Positions 35,616 to 47,703 are shown, counted from the first letter of the stretch. The stretch is DNA of 64,000 nt from Phocoena phocoena (GCF_963924675.1 NC_089236.1:33007319-33071318), one strand, 5' to 3'. The notes: generated by a model from the sequence alone, not told the origin. A program made the numbers and translations.

Positions 35616-35853
35616 TTTCTTTTTTAATATTGATTTTGAAACTCTTTTTTCTTTTTTTAAAATATTTATTTATTTATTTGGTTGCACTGGGTCTTAGTCG
35701 TGGCAGGCGGGATCCTTAGCTGTGGCATGTGAACTCTTAGTTGTGGCATGCATGTGGGATCTAGTTCCCCAACCAGAGATCAAACCCAATGCAGGGCCCC
35801 CTGTATTGGGAGCACAGAGTTTTATTCACTGCACCACCAGGGAAGTCCCTATA
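35616..35853 (-). mobile_element. CHR-related SINE
   Basis: On the minus strand it begins 'gggacttccctggtggtgca', then 'agtgaataaaactctgtgct', a diverged tRNA-like B-box region ('tttgatctctggttggggaa') and 'cttagttgtggcatg'-type units (plus-strand spelling), ending in (ATTT)n and T-rich sequence. The duplication 'ccaaagtttctt' lies at 35604-35615 and 35854-35865. Confidence 0.88.
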
Positions 35854-36059
35854 CCAAAGTTTCTTGAAAAAGAGTCTGTGCTCAATGTCTTTGTGTTCTC
35901 ACCTCCCATTGGCATTTGCTCACTGGACAATGTTGATTATTCCTGTCTTCTTGAGGAATCTCTTCTCCTTTGACTTCGATGATGCCATAATTCCCCTCCT
36001 GCTTTCCAACTTTCCTTCTCAGACTTGTTTGCAGGCTCATTTATTCCTGCCCTGTCTTA

Positions 36060-36975
36060 AAATGTTGATAATCCTCGAGGTCTGACACCAGCACTCACTC
36101 TCTTCTCCTCCCTCCCTCGGTGACCACATAACTCCCCTGAGATCACTATCACTAATAAGCACATGACTCTCCTTTCCAGCTCTGAAGTCTTTCCTGAGCT
36201 ACAGATTCCTACGTAAACCACCCACTCACTCTCTTGGCTGTCCCCTAGAAACCTCAAACTCAAAATATCCAAATTGAAATCATTTGCCATCTTCCCAGTC
36301 TGCTTTTCCTATATTACATATCTGGTTGAATGGCACTAAAATCCAACAAAGAAGGAGAAGTCACCCTTGAGTCTCCCCTTTCAATGGTCTAGGGCTCTGG
36401 AGCCCCATGTTCTTTAGGAGACGCCACCTCCACCATCAATGGAGCTGCCAGCGGAGGCCCCCAGGGATCCCCTTCAATATCTGCGCACAGACCCATAGAA
36501 CTCCTGTGCTCCTGGAAGGACATCTCACGATGATCTGCCCAGGTCATCCCACTCTTCCTCTCTGCCCTCATCTGCTGCCTCTCTCCACCTCACTCCCTCT
36601 GTGCCAGAAATACTAGCCTTCTTATTTCCACCAGACCTTTCTTTCCCCAGATGCTCACATGACTCCCCACTTTCCTTCCCTCAGCTCTCTGCTGATACAA
36701 AAATAATCAGAAAGGCCGTCCCTGTCCACCTGACATAAAATCAGCAACTCACTCCCCTGCTATCCTCTAGTGCCCTATCCTGCTTCATTTTTCGTCACAC
36801 CACTTATACACACCTGACTTATACTTATTTGTCTGTTTGTTTACTGTACCTTTCCCATCAGAATGTACATTTCCTGAGAGCAGAGTCTGTTTTATAAACT
36901 CTATATCCTTATCACCTAGAACTGTCTGACATTTAGTAGTTGCATAGTAAATATTTGTTAAATAAATGAATGATT
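36060..36975 (+). mobile_element. L2 LINE, reverse transcriptase end to 3' terminus
   Basis: The left part (about 36.09-36.39 kb) matches the end of the L2 reverse transcriptase: 'tttcctgagctacagattcc', 'cctcaaactcaaaatatcca', 'gtcacccttgagtctcccc'. The right part follows the L2 3' region: 'acttatttgtctgtttgttt', 'cctgagagcagagtctgttt', 'acctagaactgtctgacatt', 'agtaaatatttgttaaataa'. Some 250 bp between them is poorly alignable. The reading frame is lost. L2 is an extinct mammalian LINE, so this is an old insertion. Confidence 0.8.
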
Positions 36976-37069
36976 AATTCCTGTCACGTCTACTTTAACA
37001 TGTATTGTCTCTATTAGTTTCCCCTTTCACACATTCTATAAATGTTGACTCAGGCCCTCGTCTGAGCCC

Positions 37070-37500
37070 TGCACAGTGCTGGTGTTCACCTATCTGCTGC
37101 TCCAGACCTCACTCTCTCTGGCCTGGACTTTTGCAATTTTCCCCTCACTGGTCTCCTTGCTTGCAGTCAAGCCTCCCTTTTACCTGTTCATCATGCTGTT
37201 GCTAGATTATCTTTCCAACAGAGCTCAATTTGATAGTTTCTCTGTGAAAGCTTTTTCAATAATTTCAGGGGAATTGCTGGACCTTCCCTGTGTCCCAGTG
37301 TATCTTGTACAGGTGGTTATCATGACACATATACCACAGCACTTTGCTAGCTACACATATTTACACAACCATCACACTCTACTTGACTGCAAGTCCATTG
37401 AGGGCAGATGCTGTCATTTATTTGTCCCTAAGTCTTATTCATCTTCACTACTTAACAGTGCCAGTGGTATCATGAAAGCTTGGTAAATATTTTTGAATAA
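37070..37500 (+). mobile_element. Second L2 fragment
   Basis: 'ctctggcctggacttttgca', 'cactggtctccttgcttgca' and, further on, 'gactgcaagtccattgaggg', 'ttaacagtgccagtggtatc' and 'ttggtaaatatttttgaata' follow the L2 order, ending in the typical '(t)aaatatttttgaat'. A 136-codon frame across it (37076-37486) is not a gene. Confidence 0.7.
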
Positions 37501-38375
37501 TAATATAATTTTGAATAAGTGAAGTAATAGTGTATTCAATGAGTTATTTGCCTTTATGCCAGAGTCCAAAGCACTTATTCACAAATCACAGTGTGTTTGT
37601 CTAACTTTAGAAATGATGCTACCACACACCTCTATATAATAGGTAAAAAGCAGGTCGTGTTATCTCCATCTAACAGAAGGAAGACTGGATTTATATCTGT
37701 TTTCTAGGATTAGTTTGCATCCAAAACTGGATTGATAGCATCAAGTCCAGTGTGCAGATTATTAAATTAGATGTTAAGGGATTATCAGAGAAAAGTAGAA
37801 ACATTCTCTGCCTTCAAGGATTATATTACTTCAAGGACAGGACGACATGCATAGAAAATACATGTTCATCAAACTCCTTTTAACAACCCTAAAAGTGGAC
37901 CACCCAAATATTAGGACAGAAAAAGGCCTCTTCCAGCCAAGCTGAAACTCCTTCAGCGGGAGATCAGCGTCTTTGTTCAGATGACAGCTGCCTACCTAGT
38001 GAGTGGAACTCCAAGCAGGGAACAAGTTGCCTCTTCTAAGCCTGCAGTGCTCCCTAATGGCCAGCTGTCCAGGGCATGCCGCAGAATCACAGCATTTTGA
38101 CCGTTCAAGTTTCAGCATCACTTCCACAATTCACCTGGAGGGATGAAGCAGCTGGAGCAGAATGCACAGGGAAATGACGATGAATTCCTAAAGACTATTC
38201 TACAATAGGTTATCTATCACTGACAAGTCAATAGGTAGATGCTTCCATTTTGAAGGAAGCTGCTAAAAGAAAAAAATAAACTAAGACCATGTTTCTAAAA
38301 CTAAATCAAAACTACAGTTATTCAACTTCAAAATTGTGATATTCTGGTTTTCTGTGTAAAAAGAAAATGAGGCAG
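37501..38375. other. Unique sequence
   Basis: No gene or repeat recognised. Confidence 0.5.
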
Positions 38376-38475
38376 AAAAATAAAGTAATTTATAAAATAA
38401 AATAATTTATAAATTATAAATAATTTATAAGTTATAAATAAAATAATTTATAAATTATAAAGTAATTTATAGTAA
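38376..38475. repeat. AT-rich minisatellite
   Basis: At least four imperfect units of about 20 bp built on 'aaataatttataaattataa', partly palindromic. Confidence 0.85.
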
Positions 38476-38589
38476 ATTTCATGTATTTTGAACTGTTCTT
38501 TCAAACCCTGTCCCTCAATTAACCTCAAAACAATACTGCAAGGTAAATATTTCTAGCTCTATTTTTATAGAAGAATATATTGTGGGGAA

Positions 38590-39661
38590 AAAAAGGTCCA
38601 CATAAAAATATTAATGATTTCTTTCTCTCAGTATGGATCATGGTATTTTATTTTCTTCTATAGATTATATTCTATTAGTCTCATTATTTATTTTGTGGCT
38701 TTCCCGAGCTTTGGCCAGGGGAGCTCCCTCAAGTGAACTCTTGTGTCTTTTTCACATGCCCCCATCAGTTTTGGGGCACTTCCTCACTCTCTGGCACCAC
38801 AATATATACTTCAGGCTCCTCTTGCATTTTTCTTGCCTCAGTCCTGGAATCAACCAAGAATATGCACGCTGCTTTTATTGGACAATGGTTTAAAAACAAA
38901 ACCAAGATCTGAGTGCCAGGTGGGCTCACTGCTGAGATGTCACTGTTTCTAGACTCTTGTGGGAAAAAAGATAAGAAATACATGTGTGCCTAACACATAT
39001 ATTCCACACACACTCCTCTACCTCTCTCTCTCTCTCTAAATATATTAAAAACTGTGAATTCACACTGATACCTCTGATTCCAAATCCCTAGCCTGCCTCA
39101 TTTCTTTCTCCAGCAGTGAGAAACCAGACTCTCATTATCCACAACATATTTATTTATTTAATCAATTCTGGAAGGCATGTAAAGAAGTTATTGAATTGCT
39201 AACCAATACCTCAGTGAAAAACAAATTTAGTAACAATATTTACTATTGTTCAGTTCTTTGTAGTTAACCTTACAATACATAGTCCAAACACTGTTTTCCA
39301 AATTTTTGCTGTGTGTGCTTTGAGTTTCCTCTACTCCCTGATTCATTTTAACTATTTATTGAGTATAACTTACATTTAGAATTACCATGATGCCAAAAGT
39401 CAAAGCTTTAAAAAAAAACAAAAACGTTACACCCTGAGCAGTGTCATTCTTCCCTCAGCCTTTCCCCTGTCCGCATTTTCCTATTCTTTCCATCTAGGCC
39501 CACCCACCTCCTTTAGGTGACCAAATTAATTAGTTCTGGTTTATGCTTCCTGTGTTTCTGTTTGCACGAATGAGATGATATGGGAATATTTCTCACAGTA
39601 TATTACACATACTATGACACTCTTTTGCACCTGGTCTTTTCACTTAAAAGTATATCCTGGA
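38590..39661 (-). mobile_element. Ancient L1M, left (3') part, split by L1-C
   Basis: 'tttgtggctttcccgagctt', 'cttcctcactctctggcacc' and 'agtcctggaatcaaccaaga' recur at 54.24-55.3 kb, so they belong to one repeat. Then come 'taacttacatttagaattac' and 'cctggtcttttcacttaaaa', an L1M antisense 3' landmark. The sequence continues at 44850 after L1-C, so this is one ancient element cut in two. Confidence 0.72.
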
Positions 39662-39742
39662 GACGGCAGATAGCAGAAGCAAGAAGAACTACAATCCTGC
39701 AGCCTGTGGAACAAAAACCACATTCACAGAAAGATAGACAAG

Positions 39743-40648
39743 ATGAAAAGGCAGAGAGCTATGTACTAGATGAAGCAAAAAGGTAAAACCCCAGAAAAAC
39801 AACTAAATGGAGTGGAGATAGGCAACCTTCCAGAAAAAGAATTCATAATAATGATAGTGAAGATGATCCAGGACCTCGGAAAAAGAATGGAGGCAAAGAT
39901 TGAGAAGATGCAAGAAATGTTCAACAAAGACCTAGAAGAATTAAAGAACAAACAAACAGAGATGAACAATACAATAAATTAAATGAAAACTACACTAGAA
40001 AGAATCAATGGCAGAATAACTGAGGCAGAAGAACGGATAAGTGACCTGGAAGACAGAATGGTGGAATTCACTGCTGCAGAACAGAATAAAGAAAAAAGAT
40101 TGAAAAGAAATGAAAACAGCCTAACAGACCTCTGGGACAACATTAAATGCAACAACATTTGCATTAGAGGGGTCCCAGAAGGAGAAGAGAGGGGAAAAGG
40201 ACCCGAGAAAATATTTGAAGAGATTATAGTCAAAAACTTCCCTAACATGGGAAAGGAAATAGCCACCCAAGTCCAGAAAGCACAGAGAGTCCCATACAGG
40301 ATAAACTCAAGGAGAAACATGCCGAGACACATAGTAATCAAACTGGCAAAAATTAAAGACAAAGAAAAATTATGGAAAACAACAAGGGAAAAATGACAAA
40401 TAACATACAAGGGAACTCCCATAAGGTTTACAGCTGATTTATCAGCAGAAACTCTACAAGCCAGAAGGGAGTGGAATGATATACTTAAAGTGATGAAAGG
40501 GAAGAACGTACAACCAAGATTACTCTACCCAACAAGGATCTCATTCAGATTTGATGGAGAAATCAAAAGCTTTACAGACAAGCAAAAGCTAAGAGAATTT
40601 AGCACAATGAAACCAGCTCTACAACAAGTGCTAAAGGGACTTCTCTAA
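39743..40648 (+). pseudogene. L1-C ORF1 with three nonsense codons
   Basis: The frame runs 302 codons including its final stop, near the normal size for this L1 type. TAG occurs at codon 9 (39767-39769), TAA at 39980-39982 and TGA at 40394-40396. Otherwise the frame is continuous. The coiled-coil part (NGRITEAEERISDLEDRMVE) begins near residue 85 and the RRM/C-terminal part holds RRNMPRHIVIKLAKIK. The normal product binds L1 RNA as a trimer in cytoplasmic RNPs. Loss by point nonsense alone, without frameshift, suggests moderate age. Confidence 0.9.
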
Positions 40649-40706
40649 GTGGGAAACACAAGAGAAGAAAAGGACCTACAGAAACAAACCCAAAACAATT
40701 AAGAAA

Positions 40707-43700
40707 ATGGTCATAGGAGCATACATATAAATAACTACCTTAAACGTGAATGGATTAAATGCTCCAGCCAAAAGACAGAGGCTTGCTGAATGGATACAAA
40801 AACAAGACCCATATATATGCTGTCTACAAGAGACCCACTTCAGACCTAGGTACACATACAGACTGAAAGTGAGGGGATGGAAAAAGATATTCCATGCAAA
40901 TGGAGATCTAAAGAAAGCTGGAGCAGCAATATTCATATTAGATAAAATAGACTTTAAAATAAAGAATGTTACAAGAGACAAGGAAGGACACTACATAATG
41001 ATCAAGGAATCAATCCAAGAAGAAGATATAATAATTGTAAATACATATGCACCCAACATAAGAGCACCTCAATGCATAAGGCAACTGCTAACAGCTATAA
41101 AAGAGGAAATCGACAGTGACACAATAATAGTGAGGGACTTTAACACCTCACTTACACCAATTGACAGATCATCCAAACATAACATTAATAAGGAAACACA
41201 AGCTTTAAATGACACAATAGATTAAATTGATATTTACAGGACATTCCATCCAAAAAGAGCAGATTAAACTTTCTTGTCAAGTGCTCATGGAACATTCTCC
41301 AGGATAGATCACATCTTGGGTCACACATCAAGCCTCGGTAAATTTAAGAAAATTGAAATCATATCAAGCATCTTTTCTGACCACAATGCTATGAGATTAT
41401 AAATGAATTACAGGGAGAAAAATGTAAAAAACACAAACATATGGAGGCTAAACAATATATTACTAAATAACCAAGAGATCACTGAAGAAATCAAAGAAGA
41501 AATCAAAAAATACCTAGTGACAAATGACAATGAAAACATGAAGATCCAAAACCTATGGGATGCAGCAAAAGCAGTTCTAAGAGGGAAGTCTATAGCTATA
41601 CAAGCCTACCTCAAGAAACAAGAAAAATCTCAAATAAACAATCTAACCTTATACCTAAGGAACTAGAGAAAGAAGAACAGACAAAATACAAAGTTAGGAG
41701 AAGGAAAGAAATCATAAAGCTCAGAGCAGAAATAAATGAAATAGAAACAAAGAAAACAATTGCAAACATCAATAAAACTAAAAGCTGGTTCTTTGAGAAG
41801 ATAAAAAAATTGATAAACCATTAGCCAGACTCATCAAGAGAAAAGAGTGAGAGGACTCAAATCAGTAAAATTAGAAGTGAAAAAGGAGAAGTTACAACAG
41901 ACACAACAGAAATACAAAGCATCCTAAGAGACTACTACAAGCAACTCTATGCCAATAAAGTGGACAACCTGGAAGAAATGGACAAACTCTCAGAAGTGCA
42001 CAACCTTCTGAGACTGAACCAGGAAGAAATAGAAAATATGAACAGACAAATCACAAGTAATGAAATTGAGAGGGGTGGGATAGGGAGGGAGAGGCAAGAG
42101 GGAAGAGATATGGGAACATATGTATGTGTATAACTGATTCACTTTGTTAAAAAACAGAAACTAACATGCCATTGTAAAGCAATTATACTCCAATAAAGAT
42201 GTTAAAAAAAAAATCTTCCAACAAATAAAAGCCCAGGACCAGATGGCTTCACAGGTGAATTCTATCAAACATTTAGAGAAGAGCTAACACCCATCCTTCT
42301 CACACACTTCCAAAAAATTGTGGAGGAAGGAACACTCTCAAATTCATTCTATGAGGCCATCACCCTGATACCAAAACCAGACAAAGATACTACAGAAAAA
42401 GGAAATTATAGACCAATATCACTGATCAATATAGATGCAAAAATCCTCAACAAAATACTAGCAAACAGAATCCAACAACACATTGAAAGGATTATACACC
42501 ATGATCAAGTGGGATTTATCCCAGGGATGCAAGGATTCCTCACTATATGCAAATCAATTAATGTGATATACCTATTAAAAAATTGAAGAATAAAAACCAT
42601 ATGATCATCTCAATAGATGCAGAAAAATCTTTGAAAATATTCAACACCTATTTATGATAAAAATTCTCCAAACAGTGAGCATAGAGGGAACCTACCTCAA
42701 CATAATAAGGCCATATATAACAAACCCACAGCAAACATCATTCTCAATGGCAAAAAACTGAAAGCATTTCCTCTAAGATCAAGAACAAGATAAGGATGTC
42801 CACTCTCGCCAGTATTATTCAGCATAGTTTTGGAAGTTTTAGCCACAGCAATCAGAGAAGAAAAAGAAATAAAAGGAATCCAAATCTGAAAAGAAGAAGT
42901 AAAGCTGTCACTCTTTGCAGATGACATGATACTATACATAGAGAATCCTAAAGATGCCACCAGAAAACTATGAGAGCTAATTGATGAATTTGGTAAAGTT
43001 GCAGGATACAAAATTAATTCACAGAAATCTTTTTTATTCCTATACACTAATGATGAAAAATCTCACAGAGAAATCAAGGAAACACTCCCATTTACCATTG
43101 TAACAAAAAGAATAAAATATCTAGGAATAAACTTACCTAGGGAGACAAAAGACCTGTATGCAGAAAACTGTAAGACACTGTTGAAAGAAATTACAGATGG
43201 TAACAACAGATGGAGAGATATACCATGTTCTTGGATTGAAACAATCAATATTGTGAAAATGACTATACTACCCAAAGCAATCTACAGATTCAACGTAATC
43301 CCTATCAAATTACCAATGGCATTTTTTACAGAACTAGAACAAAAAATCTTAAAATTTGTATGGATACACAAAAGACCCTGAATAGCCAAAGCAGTCTTGA
43401 GGGAAAAAATGGAGCTGGAGGAATCAGACTCCCTGACTTCAGACTATACTACAAAGCTACAATAATTAAGATAATATGGTACTGGAACAAAAACAGAAAT
43501 ATAAATCAATGGAACAGGATAGAAAGCCCAGGGATACACCCACGCACCTATGGTCAACTCATCTATGACAAAGGAGGCAAGGATATACAATGGAGAAAAG
43601 ACAGTCTCTTCAATAAGTGGTGCTGGGAAAACTGGACAGCTACACGTAAAATAATGAAATTAGAACACTCCTTAACACTATACACAAAAATAAACTCAAA

Positions 43701-44620
43701 ATGGACTAGAGACCTAAATGTAAGACCAGACACCATAAAACTGTTAGAGAAAAACATAGGAAGAACTCTCTTTGACATAAATCACAGCCAGATCCTTTTT
43801 GATCCACCTCCTAGAATAATGGAAATAAAAACAAAAATAAACAAATGGGTCTCAATGAAACTTGAAAGCTTTTGCAAAGCAAAGGAAACTACACACAAGA
43901 CAAAAATACAACCCTTAGAATGGGAAAAAGTATTTGCAAACAAATCAACAGACAAAATCTCCAAAATATGTAAACAGCTCATGGAGCTGAATATTAAAAA
44001 AACAAACAACCCAATCCAAAATGGGCTGAAAACTTTTATAGACATTTCTCCAAAGAGGATATACAAATGGCCAAGAAGTACATGAAAAGCTGCTCAACAT
44101 CACTAATTATTAGAGAAATGCAAATCAAAAGTACCATGAGGTATCACCTCACACCAGTTAGAATGGGCATCATCAGAAAATCTAGAAACAATAAATGCTG
44201 GAAAGGGTGTGGAGAAAAGTGAACCCTCTTGCAGTGTTGGTGGGAATATAAATTGATACAGCCACTATGGAGAACAGTATGGAGGTTCCTGAAAAAACTA
44301 AAAATGAAATTACCATATGACCCAGCAATCCCACTACTGGGCATATACCCAGAGAAAACCATAATTCAAAAAGACACATGCACCCCAATATTCATTGCAG
44401 CACTGTTTACAATAGCCAGGTCATGGAAGCAACCTAAATGCCCATCGACAGAGGAATGGATAAAGAAGATGTGGTACATTTATATAATGGAATATTACTC
44501 AGCCATAAAAAGGAACGAAATTGGGTCATTTGTAGAGACTTGGATGAATCTAGAGATTGTCATACAGAGTGAAGTAAGTCACAAAGAGAAAAACAAAAGC
44601 ATATATGTGGAACCTAGAAA
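40707..44620 (+). pseudogene. L1-C ORF2 (endonuclease and reverse transcriptase), inactivated
   Basis: The start ATG (40707) is followed by TAA at codon 8. The endonuclease region then shows LNVNGLN, QETH, YAPN, RDFN (a Gly-to-Arg change beside the catalytic Asp) and SDHN. Stops lie at 41223-41225, near 41.26 kb and at 41399-41401, and a frameshift near 41.66 kb. The reverse transcriptase region has [27 protein letters not shown], degraded motif A (DAEKSL, about 42.62 kb) and an intact FADD box at 42914-42925. Later frames (43360-44085, 44229-44789) carry the thumb and C-terminal region. An embedded L1 3' end at 42071-42209 also breaks it. Confidence 0.9.
42071..42209 (+). mobile_element. L1 3'-end segment embedded in L1-C ORF2
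   Basis: 'ggggtgggatagggaggg', 'taactgattcactttgttaa' and 'gcaattatactccaataaag' with an A run match the 3' terminus of the L1 copy at 13.64-13.77 kb, not ORF2. By comparison with L1-B (18.30-18.35 kb, minus), about 10 bases of ORF2 ('aactgtgatt') are missing at the join, and no duplication is visible. Confidence 0.9.
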
Positions 44621-45216
44621 AATGGTCGAGATAAACCAGTTTGCAGGGCAAAAATTGAGACACAGATGTAGAGAACAAATGTATGGACACCAAGGGGGAA
44701 AAGCAGTGGCAGGTGGTGGTGGTGGTGTGATGAGTTGGGAGATTGGGATTGACATGTATACACTGATGTGTATAAAATGGATGACCTAATAAGAACCTGC
44801 TGTATAAAAAAATAAATAAAATTAAATTTAAAAAAAAGTATATACTGGAAATTAATCCATTTCAGTCAATAAAGATCCTCCTCATTTTTTTTTTACAGCT
44901 GCATAGTACTTCACTGTGTGGCTATACCATACTTATTCAACCACCCTTTGGTGTGTGGGCACATAAGTTGTTTCAAATATTTTGCAGTTAAAAATAATGC
45001 TGAAGTTAATAGCTGTGTGAGTATACTTTTTCATATTATTGGAGATATATCATCAAGGTAAATTCCTAGACGTGGGATTATCAGGTCAAAAAGTAAGCAT
45101 ATATATGATTTTGTTAGAAATTGCCAAATTCCCCCAAAATGGTTGTACTAGTTTAATTTCTCCCAGCAATGTATGAGAGTTCCTATTTCTCCATAGCTAT
45201 GCCAACAGGATATGTT

Positions 45217-45291
45217 GTCATACTTTTTTTTTTTAATTTATTTTTTTTTTGGTCATATTTCTAATTTAATTTTATTTTTTGGTCATACTTT
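45217..45291. repeat. Reiterated target motif with poly-T blocks
   Basis: 'gtcatactttt' at 45217 is followed by a T-rich block, then 'ggtcatattt' (45251-45260), another T-rich block, then 'ggtcatactt' (45281-45290) and the poly-T of the next SINE. The motif appears a fourth time after that SINE at 45505. The pattern looks like repeated insertion at one site. Confidence 0.75.
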
Positions 45292-45504
45292 TTTTTTTTT
45301 TTTTTTTTTTTTGCGGTACGTGGGCCTCTCACTGTTGTGGCCTCTCCCATTGCGGAGCACAGGCTCTGGACGCGCAGGCTCAGCAGCCATGGCTCATGGG
45401 CCCAGCCGCTCCGCGGCATGTGGGATCTTCCCGGACCAGGGCACGAACCCATGTCCCCTGCATCGGCAGGCAGACTCTCAACCACTGCGCCACCAGGGAA
45501 GCCC
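45292..45504 (-). mobile_element. CHR-2-like SINE
   Basis: The reverse complement starts 'gggcttccctggtggcgcag' and runs through 'ggacatgggttcgtgccctg', 'gggaagatcccacatgccgc' and 'tgagaggcccacgtaccgc' to a long A-tail (T26 or so on plus). The duplication 'ggtcatacttt' is exact at 45281-45291 and 45505-45515. The long tail suggests a rather recent insertion. Confidence 0.95.
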
Positions 45505-45900
45505 GGTCATACTTTGTAATATCACCAATTACATAAGTGAGAACTTGTATCTCTAGTGCTGTTTTAATTTGAATTTCTCTAATTATGAGTAAAACACTTA
45601 ATTAATGAATATTTATAATATCATTATATTTTTATTGAACTTATTTTCATATACTATGAACCACTTTTATATCTTTTTGGTGAATTGTGTTTGTGTCTTT
45701 TCTCCATTTTTCTACGAAGTTCTTAGTCCTTTATTGCTCAATTTTCAAAGGGGAAATTTAGGCTTCTTTCTATAGGTGTGTCATTTGAAATTCTGTGCAC
45801 ATTCTGATGCTTGTGTGATAAACTTTCATTTATATTATATAGTTTTATTTAACTTATATAATCCATATTTTCCCTTAGAAGGAATTTAGAGCAGCACTTT

Positions 45901-47035
45901 GCATATTTTTTTGTAGTTATACTGTTTGCACTTTACAAACACATTTTGATCACAATGTGGCTAAATGACAACAGCAGAATCAAAGAAACAAATTCATGCA
46001 CGACTCCCTCATGCAACGCCTTCATGAGATATTTACTTAGTGAGAACAAACAAAAAATTATTTTTAAAGAAGAAGGTATATCAACTTGTCCATTCTATAA
46101 TTCTGACACTCATTCTTATAAAAAGCAGGAGAAAGCCTCAGAAATCATTGCACTCAAGGTAATAAATAAAATAAGTGGAAAACATGAAGCAATGGTGAAA
46201 AGTACCAAAATGGAGAAGTATGTAGAGATTAAACAGCTTTACTAAGATCGCGTACAGAGTCAAAGACTGAGCTGTGAAAATTCTGGTTACTATTTAAAAG
46301 GTTTCATTTAATATTCTTATTAGTTTTATGAGAGAATAAATAAAGAATTTATTAAACTTTGCAGATTGTACTAAATGAGATGTTTTCAACAGAAGAAAGA
46401 ATAGAAACATGGAACATATGGAACTAACAAGGTTAGAAACGTGTGGGTAAACAACCATGACGTGATTCATCTTGGGAAAACACCAACTAATGTTCATTGT
46501 GGGAAAACATTAGTATTTCAAGTGTAAAGAAATCCAAGTGGATAAAATTCTACAGGGCTTGGGAGTGACAAACAGACCTATTAATAACTAATACCGTAAA
46601 ATCACAGATATTTAAGTTGAAGAAGCTTGAGAAATAAATGAATAATAATAATCAACTGCATTAAGGAGCATTCATCACCTACACAAACAGCTCACAAGTT
46701 GTGCCTGGTCAATTCAGTCAACATGTTTTGTTGGGTCCATTACATTTTTAGAAAACTGCATTTGAATTCACTTAGGTCCTGCCACCCATTCCTTCTTGCT
46801 TACATTTGGCAAATTTTACCCATTTACTTATCTCCTTGTCCCCTTGTAAGCACTTGTGTTCATTAAGTCTTTTGTGTACTACAATATCCCTCCCCTCTTT
46901 TTAATGCAGTTTATTTCTTGAAGAAACTTGGGTAGAATGTGCCACATTCTGGATTTGGCTGATTGCATCATTGTTGTACCATTTTAACTTGATCTTATAT
47001 CCACGGTATTTCCTGAAAATTGTAAGATAGATCTG
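45901..47035. other. Unique sequence, no gene seen
   Basis: A 99-codon open frame (45946-46245) shows no recognisable domain or start context and is AT-driven. No confident repeat is seen. Confidence 0.5.
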
Positions 47036-47225
47036 GAGCAGGGGTTGGCAAACTTCTGGAAAGGGCCAGATAGTAAACATTTTAGGCTTTATGGGCTACA
47101 AAGCTCTGTCACAACTACTCGACTCTGCCACTGTAGGGAAAAAGCAGCAGTAGACAATGTTTAAATGAATGAGCATGGCTGTGTTTCAATACAACTTAAA
47201 TTTACAAAAACCAGTAATACAGTGT
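47036..47225 (+). mobile_element. hAT-Charlie-type non-autonomous DNA transposon
   Basis: 'caggggttggcaaacttctg', 'gaaagggccagatagtaaac', 'attttaggctttatgggcta', 'cacaactactcgactctgcc' and 'atgagcatggctgtgtttca' are in the order of a well-known short mammalian hAT element (MER-type). The left terminal inverted repeat is visible; the right one is lost. No transposase is encoded. Confidence 0.82.
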
Positions 47226-47687
47226 CAGTTGGGGTAGAAGGAGTAACAAGACCTGGACATGAGTGAGAACATGTCTTTCTTCCTTTCAAATTTCAATCTG
47301 TCCTGAATCTTTTTGGCGAGTCCCCATTGGATTGGAAATTCTTTCTCCTCAGTCACTGCTCCCATCATCAGTAGTAAGTCTGGCCGAGTGTTCCTGGTCA
47401 TTCAGGTAACAGGCTTCTGCTTTTCTCCCCAATTTCACTGCTGTCAAAGGCTCGGTTCTCCCAAAGAGCTGATCTCCTCAGGATCCCAACTTCTATGGAG
47501 GTAGTGCTTGTCTCTCTTCTATTTTTGTTCTTCTGAAGAGATCTCAAGCCTACAGGTCTCTCTTAGGATTTAGACAGCACTGTCCCTAGGATATGGCAAA
47601 GCCAGGAACATCTCTGATTCCAGTCACTCATGGGGTCAGTGCTGCTTCAGAGGCCACATCACCAGGGTAATGTGTGGAGAAATGAAA
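47226..47687. other. Unique sequence
   Basis: No gene or repeat recognised. Confidence 0.5.
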
Positions 47688-47703
47688 AAGGATCCACCAG
47701 ATA

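Larger units (their letters stand above)
39662..44833 (+). mobile_element. Younger L1 (L1-C), 5.2 kb, 5'-truncated, with target duplication
   Basis: It starts just upstream of ORF1 and contains ORF1 (39743-40648), ORF2 (from 40707), a 3'UTR ('gaacctgctgtataaaaaaa') and an A-rich tail. The duplication 'aaaagtatatcctgga' (39646-39661) against 'aaaagtatatactgga' (44834-44849) has one mismatch and lies inside an ancient minus-strand L1M that resumes at once. The 5'UTR present in L1-B is missing here. A 139-bp L1 3'-end segment is embedded in ORF2. Three or more stops in ORF1 and many lesions in ORF2 make it inactive. Confidence 0.94.
44850..45900 (-). mobile_element. Ancient L1M, right part
   Basis: This is the continuation of the element cut by L1-C. 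Landmarks are 'tttttacagctgcatagtac', 'gttgtttcaaatattttgca', 'cctagacgtgggattatcag', 'ccccaaaatggttgtactag', then after the SINE 'tttaatttgaatttctctaa' and 'gtcttttctccatttttcta'. All are antisense to the L1 ORF2 C-terminus and 3' region. It is interrupted at 45.22-45.50 kb by T-rich repeats and a CHR SINE. Confidence 0.8.

Noticed and set aside
37076..37486. 136-codon plus-strand frame
   Set aside because: It lies in an L2 fragment and does not follow the L2 protein frame in a preserved way.
39979..40422. 147-codon minus-strand frame opposite L1-C ORF1
   Set aside because: It is an antisense shadow of the ORF1 coiled coil, the same effect as in L1-B.
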